DNA of 64,000 nt from Novosphingobium sp. NDB2Meth1 (GTDB lineage: Bacteria > Pseudomonadota > Alphaproteobacteria > Sphingomonadales > Sphingomonadaceae): contig NZ_FPEH01000015.1 in assembly GCF_900117425.1 (NCBI RefSeq), positions 62,001 to 126,000 on the forward strand, given 5' to 3'. Made by a program: the position numbers and the translations under genes. The notes under the pieces are model-generated. The model was not told the origin of the DNA and made no database searches. It saw only the letters and a program-made list of their open reading frames with translations. Shown piece by piece: positions 57,519 to 64,000 of the stretch. Position 1 is the stretch's first letter, and each line of letters opens with the position of its first letter.

Positions 57519-58940
57519 GTGGAGCACAGCGTGATTGCCCCCGGGGAAGATACTGCCGCCGTGCAGGCCGAGGCGCCGCGCTCGACTGCGCCGCATACAG
57601 GCTCGCTCTCGCGGCGCATGCTGCTGATTGCGGTGGCGTGGATTTCGGTGCTGTTGCTGGGCGGTGGTCTGGCGCTCGATCGGACGATGACCGGCCTCGC
57701 CACGCGCAACTTCGACGATCAGCTGGGCTATATGCTGACCGCCATGGTCGGTTCGGCAGAGCTAGGGCCGGACGGCGAAGTGTTCTTCAACCGCGCTTTG
57801 GGGGACCAGCGGTTTCTGGAGCCGAACAGCGGGCTCTACTGGCAGATCAGCGGCAAGGGGCATGAGGACTTCCCCTCGCGCTCGCTGTGGGACCGCACGC
57901 TGAAGCTGAAAGGCGACCACTTCGACGGCAATCCGCACGTCTATGACAGCGAGCAGTTCGGCGAGGAACGGCTGCGGATCATCGAGCGTTCGGTGATCCT
58001 GCCGGGGAGCCCGATCAAGTGGCAGTTTGCGGTGGCTGCCAGCCGCAGCGATCTCGACGCGCAGATCCGGCGCATCCGGGCGATCCTGATCTGGTCGTTC
58101 GTGGTGCTGGGGCTGGGCCTGATCGCGATGGCGGCGATGCAGACCTACTACGGCCTCGGCCCGCTGCGCCGCGTGCGCCGCGCGATTGCCGACATGCGCG
58201 AAGGGCAGGCGCGGCGGGTGGACGAACCGCTGCCGCTGGAAGTCCAGCCGCTGGTGGAGGAAATCAACGGCCTGCTCGAACATTCCGAGCGGCAGGCCGA
58301 GGAAGCGCGCACCCATGCCGGCAACCTCGCCCATGCGCTCAAGACCCCGCTGACTGTGGTGATGAACGCGGCGACGGCCAAGGCCGATGACCTCTCGGAC
58401 ACGGTGATCCGCGAGGCGGCGGTGATGCGGCGGCAGGTCGACCACCACCTTGCGCGGGCGCGTGCTGTTGGGCGCCGCGCGACGGGGCTGGCGCGCGCCA
58501 GCGTGGGTGAAAGCGCCGAGGCGGTCGAGCGCGCGGTGGTGCGGCTCTATCCGCATGTGCGCTTCGATATGGATGGCAACCGCGAGGCGAGCGTCGCGAT
58601 CGAGCGGCAGGACCTCGACGAGATCCTCGGCAACCTGATCGAAAACGCGGCGAAATATGGCGGCGGCTCGGTCTTTGTGACGATCGATGCGGTGCCGGAT
58701 GATCCCAGGCATTGTGAGATCTGGATCGAGGATGACGGGATGGGCATTCCGGCCGAAGCAAAGGACAAGCTCTTCGCGCGCGGCGCGCGGCTGGATACGG
58801 GCAAGCCGGGAACGGGTCTGGGGCTCGCCATCGTGCGCGATGTGGCGGAGCTCTATGGCGGCTCGATCACGCTGGGTGAGAGCGAAGATCTGGGCGGGCT
58901 GCTTGCGGTGCTGCGGCTGCCGCGCGCGGCAGGGAAGTAG
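57519..58940 (+). CDS. Sensor histidine kinase, PhoQ-like
   Basis: 473 residues from GTG 57519. First membrane helix about residues 34-54, a periplasmic sensor region, a second helix near 185-210, a HAMP-like segment, phospho-accepting His272 in NLAHALKTPLTVV, N-box LIENAAKYGG, G1 IEDDGMGIP and G2 GTGLGLAIV. It pairs with the upstream regulator; the PepSY gene suggests a membrane or cation-stress input. Confidence 0.93.
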   Translation: MEHSVIAPGEDTAAVQAEAPRSTAPHTGSLSRRMLLIAVAWISVLLLGGGLALDRTMTGLATRNFDDQLGYMLTAMVGSAELGPDGEVFFNRALGDQRFLEPNSGLYWQISGKGHEDFPSRSLWDRTLKLKGDHFDGNPHVYDSEQFGEERLRIIERSVILPGSPIKWQFAVAASRSDLDAQIRRIRAILIWSFVVLGLGLIAMAAMQTYYGLGPLRRVRRAIADMREGQARRVDEPLPLEVQPLVEEINGLLEHSERQAEEARTHAGNLAHALKTPLTVVMNAATAKADDLSDTVIREAAVMRRQVDHHLARARAVGRRATGLARASVGESAEAVERAVVRLYPHVRFDMDGNREASVAIERQDLDEILGNLIENAAKYGGGSVFVTIDAVPDDPRHCEIWIEDDGMGIPAEAKDKLFARGARLDTGKPGTGLGLAIVRDVAELYGGSITLGESEDLGGLLAVLRLPRAAGK

Positions 58941-58947
58941 CGGCGTT

Positions 58948-59841
58948 TCAGGCGCGCGGATGTGCTGAGCGGTAGACATCAAGCAGCGTTGCGGCATCGA
59001 CTTTGGTGTAGATCTGGGTCGAGGACAGGCTGGCGTGGCCGAGCAGTTCCTGCAGGCTCCTGAGGTCTGCGCCAGCGCCCAGCAGGTGCGTGGCAAAGCT
59101 GTGGCGCAGCGCGTGGGGTGTGGCGGTAGGCGGCAGACCAAGGGCCACGCGGGCCCGGGCGACGGCGCGCTGGATCATCGCCTGCGCCAGCGGGCCGCCT
59201 TTGGCACCGCGGAACAGCGGAGCGCTGCGCTCGAGCGGGTAGGGGACCTTCGCGGCGTAGTCCTCCACTGCCGCTTGCACGATGGGCAGGATGGGGACGA
59301 CCCGCTGGCGGCCGCCCTTGCCGGTGACGGTGAGTGCATCGCCCAATGGCAGGACGGCGGCGGTGAGCGAGAGCGCTTCGGCTATGCGCAGGCCTGCGCC
59401 GTAGAGCAGCAGCAGGACGGCGCGGTCGCGGGCGCCGATCCATGGTTCGGCGCCTTCGTCCGCAACCATCGCGGCGAGGTTCACCGCGTCGTCGGGCGTG
59501 ACGGGGCGGGGCAGGCCCTTCTTGATGCGGGGGCCGCGCAGGCGGGGCGTAGCCGCATCGGGCGCGCCGGTTTGCGTGCGGGCAAAGGCGAGGAAGGCCT
59601 TGAGCGCTGACAGTTCGCGCGCGGCTGATACGTTGCCGAGCCCATCGGCGCGGCGCTCAGCGAGCTGGCGGCGAACGTCGCCGACTTCCAGCTTCGCAAG
59701 TGTGGACCAGTCCTGCGGAGGCGGCAGAACTTCCAGAAAACGCGCCGCAGTGGCGACATAGGCGCGGACGGTGTGCGGGGAGCGGCGGCGGGCGAGGGCG
59801 AGGTGGTTGCCCCAGGCTTCGAGCAAGTCAGCGACGCTCAT
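58948..59841 (-). CDS. xerC: Tyrosine recombinase XerC
   Basis: 297 residues. Catalytic set Arg152 (GAGLRIAEAL), Lys175, His243 and Arg246 (HALRHSFATHLL), His269 (LGHASLSSTQ) and Tyr278. N-terminal SAM-like core-binding domain present. It resolves chromosome dimers at dif with XerD. Its ATG overlaps the hemW stop. It is a housekeeping gene, not the integrase of the tRNA island. Confidence 0.93.
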   Translation of the reverse strand: MSVADLLEAWGNHLALARRRSPHTVRAYVATAARFLEVLPPPQDWSTLAKLEVGDVRRQLAERRADGLGNVSAARELSALKAFLAFARTQTGAPDAATPRLRGPRIKKGLPRPVTPDDAVNLAAMVADEGAEPWIGARDRAVLLLLYGAGLRIAEALSLTAAVLPLGDALTVTGKGGRQRVVPILPIVQAAVEDYAAKVPYPLERSAPLFRGAKGGPLAQAMIQRAVARARVALGLPPTATPHALRHSFATHLLGAGADLRSLQELLGHASLSSTQIYTKVDAATLLDVYRSAHPRA

Positions 59842-60989
59842 GCCGCCACGAGTCCGGCCGGGACGAGCTCGCCGAGTAGGCCATCGAGCAGCGGCATGCC
59901 GGCATCGGTCACGACAAGGCGGTCGCCGCGCTCGGTGAGCAGGCCTTGCGTGATGTAGAACGCGCGCTTGGCGGGGGCGATCAGGTCAGTTTCGGCAAGC
60001 CCGAAGCGCTGCGCCAGCACAGCCGAGGCGATGCCTTCGCCAAGCCGCAGCCCCATGAGGATCGCTTCGGCGGCCTGCTCGCGGATACCCAGTTCGCGGA
60101 TTTCGGCAATGCCGTGGAGCTGGGCGGCGACAGCTTTGAGATAGTTTTCCGGTTTCTTGTGGCGCACCGTCGCGAAGCCGCCGCGCCGGCCGTGGGCACC
60201 GGGGCCGATGCCGACGTAGTCCTGATAGCGCCAGTAGACGAGGTTATGGCGGCTTTCCTCGCCGGGGCGGGCGTGGTTGCTGATCTCATAGGCGGGCAGT
60301 CCGCCGGCAGCGGTCCGCTCGCGGGTGAGGGCGAAGAGATCGCCCGCCATGTCGTCGTCGAGCGGGGTAAAGCGGCCTTCGCGCACCAGCGTGGCGAAGC
60401 GGGTGCCGGGCTCGATGGTAAGCTGATAGAGCGAGAGGTGACCAGTGCCAAGCGAGAGCGCGCGGGCAAGTTCGGCCTCCCACAATTCGGGCGTGTGATC
60501 GGGCCGGGCATAGATCAGATCGAAGCTGACGCGGGCGAAATGGCGCTGCGCCAGGTCCAGCGCGGCGAGGCCTTCGGAGGCATTGTGGAGGCGGCCGAGG
60601 AAGGCGAGCGCCTTGTCGTCGAGCGCCTGCAGGCCGAGCGAGACGCGGTTGATACCGGCACCTGCCAGCGCCGCGAAGTTGGCCGCTTCAACTGACGAGG
60701 GATTGGCCTCCAGCGTGATCTCGATGTCATCGGCAAAACGCCAGTGGCGGCTTGCGGCTTCGATCAGCGCAGTGACCAGCGCTGGCGGCATCAGCGAAGG
60801 CGTGCCGCCGCCGAAGAAGATCGAGGTGAGCTCCCGCCCGCCGGTCAGCGCGGCTTCATGGGCCATGTCGGCAAGCAGCGCATGCTGCCACTCGGCTGCG
60901 TCGATGCCCTCACGGACATGGCTATTGAAATCGCAGTATGGGCACTTGGCGAGGCAGAACGGCCAGTGGATATAGAGGGCAAAGGCCAT
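59838..60989 (-). CDS. hemW: Radical SAM haem chaperone HemW
   Basis: 383 residues from the ATG at 60987-60989. [4Fe-4S] cysteines 12, 16 and 19 in FCLAKCPYCDFNSH, then SIFFGGGTPSLMPP, LEANPSS, RVSLGLQALDD and YEISNHARPGEESRHNLVYW. This layout matches HemW rather than HemN. It passes haem to respiratory enzymes. Confidence 0.93.
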   Translation of the reverse strand: MAFALYIHWPFCLAKCPYCDFNSHVREGIDAAEWQHALLADMAHEAALTGGRELTSIFFGGGTPSLMPPALVTALIEAASRHWRFADDIEITLEANPSSVEAANFAALAGAGINRVSLGLQALDDKALAFLGRLHNASEGLAALDLAQRHFARVSFDLIYARPDHTPELWEAELARALSLGTGHLSLYQLTIEPGTRFATLVREGRFTPLDDDMAGDLFALTRERTAAGGLPAYEISNHARPGEESRHNLVYWRYQDYVGIGPGAHGRRGGFATVRHKKPENYLKAVAAQLHGIAEIRELGIREQAAEAILMGLRLGEGIASAVLAQRFGLAETDLIAPAKRAFYITQGLLTERGDRLVVTDAGMPLLDGLLGELVPAGLVAA

Positions 60990-61051
60990 GCTTCTTTCCA
61001 GCCTGAGTCGGGCGGGCAAAGTCAAGGGCCAAAGCCTTGGGGACAGCGGTT

Positions 61052-61699
61052 ATGCCAAAACATGCAGCGCTTGGGCTCGTTACTTTCGTTTGCCTTGTTG
61101 CCGCATCGCCAGCGGCGGCGCAGGTTGCCGTCACTCCGATGGAAACAGTGGGACCTCGCTTGCTCGTAGCCCATAACGCCGAGCGAATTCGGCTGGGACT
61201 GAAGCCGCTTGTGTGGAGCGCGAAGCTTTCCGAGCATGCGAAGAAGTGGGCGCAGACGCTCGCAACCTCCGACATGTTCGAGCACGCCCCGGTCGGGGCT
61301 GATGGCGGCGAGGGGGAGAACCTCTGGACCGGGACCAAGGACGATTACACGCCCGAGGAGATGATCGGCTTCTTCATCGACGAGGGGAAGCTGTTCAGGC
61401 GGAGCAAGTTCCCCGACGTTTCGACCACCGGCCAATGGACAGATGTGGGCCACTACACGCAGATCGTGTGGAAGGACACGCGCGAGGTGGGCTGCGCGAT
61501 CGCCAGCAATCCGCGCAGTGATTATCTTGTCTGCCGCTACTTGCCGGCGGGCAATGTCATCGGCCAGCAGGTCTACGACTACAAGGCGGCGGATCGGCTG
61601 GCCAAGGCCGCGACTGCTCCAGCCGGAGCGGCTCCGGCGACGGTCAGTCCGTCAGCGCCGAAGAAACGAGCTTCGAAAAAGCGTCGGCGCGGTGGCTGA
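61052..61699 (+). CDS. Exported CAP/SCP-domain protein
   Basis: 215 residues from ATG 61052. Signal peptide through PAAAQ. CAP-fold motifs: LLVAHNAERIRLGLKPLVWS, WAQTLATSDMFEHAP, GENLWTG, GHYTQIVWKDTREVGCAIA and YLVCRYLPAGNVIGQ. The C-terminal tail is Ala/Pro then Lys/Arg-rich ([12 protein letters not shown]). Function unknown. Its last 56 nt overlap rdgB in antisense. Confidence 0.9.
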   Translation: MPKHAALGLVTFVCLVAASPAAAQVAVTPMETVGPRLLVAHNAERIRLGLKPLVWSAKLSEHAKKWAQTLATSDMFEHAPVGADGGEGENLWTGTKDDYTPEEMIGFFIDEGKLFRRSKFPDVSTTGQWTDVGHYTQIVWKDTREVGCAIASNPRSDYLVCRYLPAGNVIGQQVYDYKAADRLAKAATAPAGAAPATVSPSAPKKRASKKRRRGG

Positions 61700-62273
61700 T
61701 CCTGTGCTTCTCGGCGGGGTCGAGCTCGGCGAAGGTGCGCGTATCGCCTGAGGGCACGAAGACGGGATCGTAGCCGAAGCCCATCGTGCCGCGTGGCGGC
61801 CAGGTGAGCGTGCCCATGGCACGGCCTTCGAACACGGCCTCGCGGCCATCAGGCCATGCGATCGCTAGGACGCAGGCGAACCAGCAGTTGCGCGGGGTAT
61901 CCGGGCCGAGCTCGGCGAGTTTGCCCTCGACTTTGCCCATGGCCATGTACCAATCGCGGCCCGGACCGCCTTCGAAGGGCGCGGCTTCGGCCCAGTCGGC
62001 GGTGTAGACGCCGGGGGCGCCATTGAGGGCCGCGACGCAGAGGCCGGAATCATCGGCGAGTGCGGGCAGGCCTGCCGTGCTTGCAGCGGCATGGGCCTTG
62101 ATGAGCGCGTTCTCGGCGAAAGTCGTGCCGGTTTCGGCAGGCTCGGGCAGGCCGAGTTCGCCGGCCGAAATGCAGTCCATGCCGTAAGGTTCAAGCAGGG
62201 CCCGGATCTCGCGCAGTTTGCCCGCGTTGTGTGTGGCGATGACGAGTTTTCCGGGCTCCAGCAGGCGTGTCAC
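61644..62273 (-). CDS. rdgB: Non-canonical purine NTP pyrophosphatase (RdgB/HAM1)
   Basis: 209 residues. [15 protein letters not shown] at the N-terminus, [32 protein letters not shown] and [11 protein letters not shown] are the family signatures. It removes ITP, XTP and dITP from nucleotide pools. It overlaps rph by ATGA and the CAP gene tail to tail. Confidence 0.95.
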   Translation of the reverse strand: MTRLLEPGKLVIATHNAGKLREIRALLEPYGMDCISAGELGLPEPAETGTTFAENALIKAHAAASTAGLPALADDSGLCVAALNGAPGVYTADWAEAAPFEGGPGRDWYMAMGKVEGKLAELGPDTPRNCWFACVLAIAWPDGREAVFEGRAMGTLTWPPRGTMGFGYDPVFVPSGDTRTFAELDPAEKHRISHRADAFSKLVSSALTD

Positions 62274-62986
62274 CGCGAGACGGCCTTTTCCTGCGCGGCG
62301 AAGATTTCGGCGCAGCCGATGCGGGCGAGGCGCAGGAGGCGCAGGAGGCCTTCCTCGTCATAGGTCGCGCCTTCGGCGGTGGCCTGGACTTCGGCGATTT
62401 GGCCGCCCTCGATCAGCACGAAATTGGCATCGGCGTCGGCCGAGCTGTCCTCGATGTAGTCGAGATCGAGCACCGGGGTGCCCTGATGGATGCCGCAGGA
62501 AATCGCGGCGACCTTGCGGGTGAGCGGGTCTTCGGAGATCGCACCCGCGTCCATCAGTTTCTGCACGGCAAGGCGCAGCGCGATCCATGCGCCGGAGATC
62601 GAGGCGGTGCGGGTGCCGCCATCGGCCTGGATGACGTCGCAGTCCAAGGTAATCTGGCGTTCGCCGAGCTTCTTGAGATCGGTGACGGCGCGCAAGGAGC
62701 GGCCGATCAGGCGCTGGATTTCCTGCGTGCGACCCGATTGCTTGCCCTTGGCCGCTTCACGGCTGCCGCGCGTGTGGGTGGCGCGGGGGAGCATCGAGTA
62801 TTCCGCCGTGACCCAGCCTTCGCCCTTGCCGCGCATGAACGGCGGCACGCGCTCTTCCACCGAGGCCGTGACGAGCACCTTGGTATCGCCGAAGCCGATC
62901 AGCACGGAGCCTTCGGCGTGCTTGGTGAAGCCGGTTTCGACAGTGATGGCGCGCATTTCATCTGCGGCGCGGCCTGAGGGACGCAT
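62270..62986 (-). CDS. rph: Ribonuclease PH
   Basis: 238 residues. Signatures [67 protein letters not shown] and [18 protein letters not shown]. It trims tRNA 3' ends phosphorolytically. First gene of the leftward rph-rdgB unit, divergent from hrcA. Confidence 0.96.
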   Translation of the reverse strand: MRPSGRAADEMRAITVETGFTKHAEGSVLIGFGDTKVLVTASVEERVPPFMRGKGEGWVTAEYSMLPRATHTRGSREAAKGKQSGRTQEIQRLIGRSLRAVTDLKKLGERQITLDCDVIQADGGTRTASISGAWIALRLAVQKLMDAGAISEDPLTRKVAAISCGIHQGTPVLDLDYIEDSSADADANFVLIEGGQIAEVQATAEGATYDEEGLLRLLRLARIGCAEIFAAQEKAVSR

Positions 62987-63115
62987 GGGAACTTCCTTTG
63001 CTCAATGTTTCCGCAGCCTTTAGCCAGCCGGTAGCGGAAGGGAAGGCCCCTCCTCACGAAAAGGCGGGGACGCCGATCCCTTTCATGGCCGGCGAATCTG
63101 CCCTAGATATGGGGC

Positions 63116-64000
63116 ATGGCAGGACCCGGTCTGACCGAACTTTCCACGCGCGCTCGCGAAATCTTCCGGCTGGTGGTCGAGGGCTATATCGCCAGCGGCC
63201 ATCCGGTCGGTTCGCGCACCTTGGCGGGGAGCGGCGGCGTGGCGCTTTCGCCTGCCTCGATCCGTTCGGTCTTGCAGGAACTGCAGGATGCGGGGCTCCT
63301 GGCGGCGCCGCATACCAGCGCGGGGCGGATGCCAACGGAGGTGGGCCTCAGGCTGTTTGTCGACGGGATCATGCAAGTGGCTGAGCCATCTGCGGCCGAC
63401 CGCGCGCAGATCGAGCGGGGGCTGGCGGAAGGCGGCACGATCGAGGCGGCACTGGCGGCGGCTAGTTCGGCGCTGTCCGATCTTTCGGCGGCGGCGGGCG
63501 TGGTCATGGTGCCGCGGCGCGAGGTTCGGCTGGCGCAGGTTTCGTTCGTGCCACTGGGGCAAGGGCGCGCACTCGTCGTGCTGGTGGGCGATGACGGGAG
63601 CGTCGAGAACCGGGTGATCGATCTGCCCGGCTCGGCCAGTGCGGTGACGCTGGAGCAGGCGGGGAATTACCTGACGGCGCGCGTGGCAGGCCGTACGCTG
63701 GGCGAGGCCCTGCAGCTCATCCGCGCGGAGATTGCGGGTGGGCGCTCGGCGCTAGATACTGCGAGTGCTGCGCTGGTGGAGAGAGGGCTTGCGGTGTGGA
63801 GCCGCGACGCGGCGCAGCGGCCGGTGCTGGTGGTGCGCGGGCAGGCCAACTTGCTTGATGAAGCCGCGCTTGGAGATATCGAGCGGGTGCGGCAATTGCT
63901 CGACGAACTGGAAAGCGCGGAAGCCATCGCGGGCGTGCTCGATGCTGCGCGCGAAGCGGACAGCGCGCGCATTTTCATCGGCAGCGAGAACCGGCTGTTC
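63116..64000 (+). CDS. hrcA: Heat-inducible transcription repressor HrcA, 3' end cut by window
   Basis: 295 codons present; the frame runs off the window. Winged helix LSPASIRSVLQELQDAGLLA followed by PHTSAGRMPTEVGLRLFVDG, the HrcA hallmark. It represses groES-groEL and dnaK-type genes by binding CIRCE. I see no CIRCE inverted repeat upstream. Divergent from rph across a 129-nt gap, as in other sphingomonads. Confidence 0.94.
   Translation, partial: MAGPGLTELSTRAREIFRLVVEGYIASGHPVGSRTLAGSGGVALSPASIRSVLQELQDAGLLAAPHTSAGRMPTEVGLRLFVDGIMQVAEPSAADRAQIERGLAEGGTIEAALAAASSALSDLSAAAGVVMVPRREVRLAQVSFVPLGQGRALVVLVGDDGSVENRVIDLPGSASAVTLEQAGNYLTARVAGRTLGEALQLIRAEIAGGRSALDTASAALVERGLAVWSRDAAQRPVLVVRGQANLLDEAALGDIERVRQLLDELESAEAIAGVLDAAREADSARIFIGSENRLF

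Noticed and set aside
58948..59841. Integrase of the tRNA island
   Set aside because: It is a typical host XerC beside hemW, about 13 kb away, with GC-rich composition.

Overview
The window reads as chromosome of a high-GC alphaproteobacterium of the sphingomonad type (Novosphingobium/Sphingomonas-like). The basis is the gene content: yajC-secD-secF, an xerC-hemW-rdgB-rph-hrcA housekeeping neighbourhood, a large TonB-dependent receptor, many small TAT/Sec exported proteins, and a DUF6456 protein. This assignment rests on gene style and order, not on a database search.

Layout. (1) 1-3564: a DUF559 protein cut by the window edge, then leftward aroQ-accB-accC, a small lipoprotein and a holin-like membrane protein. 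(2) 3793-10100: a tightly spaced rightward set of exported or membrane proteins (DUF1592 haem protein, TAT-exported DUF1552 protein, ankyrin protein, cytochrome c', cytochrome b561) of unknown role. (3) 10097-42185: a purine locus. It begins with a leftward phosphoribosyltransferase and a divergent LysR regulator. It continues with a periplasmic ADGF-type adenosine deaminase, a TonB receptor, a NUP nucleoside protein, 8-oxoguanine deaminase and an NCS2 permease. From 20002 it becomes one almost unbroken run of overlapping genes to 38959: transporter, hpxY, azgA, periplasmic nucleoside phosphorylase-like, hpxW, allC, pucG, puuE, hpxZ, uraD, puuD, uraH, xdhABC, guaD and adenine deaminase. A DPP-like peptidase and an exported nucleoside hydrolase-like protein follow. 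Together these can strip nucleosides outside the cytoplasm, import bases, funnel adenine, guanine, hypoxanthine, xanthine and 8-oxoguanine to urate, open the ring via HIU, OHCU, allantoin and allantoate, and send (S)-ureidoglycine through a glyoxylate-dependent transaminase to oxalurate, for which hpxW/X/Y/Z homologues are all present.

The most notable point in the purine locus is that the HpxX/AtzG-like (DUF4089) subunit is not a separate gene. It forms the C-terminal tail of the SBF-type transporter immediately before the amidase gene hpxY, suggesting a membrane-tethered amidase. A 24-nt dyad occurs both in the LysR/deaminase intergenic region and just before the transporter gene, which makes it a candidate operator.

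(4) 42278-43786: matB-like acyl-CoA synthetase. (5) 43789-45652: a 1.86-kb, partly AT-rich mini-island at the 3' end of tRNA-Pro(GGG), bounded by a 21-bp direct repeat. It has no integrase, one broken ORF, and an overlapping two-gene cassette whose products carry matching Gly/Asn-rich tags on either side of the gene junction. (6) 45879-53317: yajC-secDF, a glycosyltransferase with an XRE regulator, DUF6456 and DUF885 proteins. (7) 53388-54392: a GIY-YIG gene bracketed by 70-bp inverted repeats, and a lipoprotein. (8) 54442-64000: ABC-F ATPase, PepSY/response regulator/kinase, xerC, hemW, a CAP protein, rdgB, rph and the start of hrcA.
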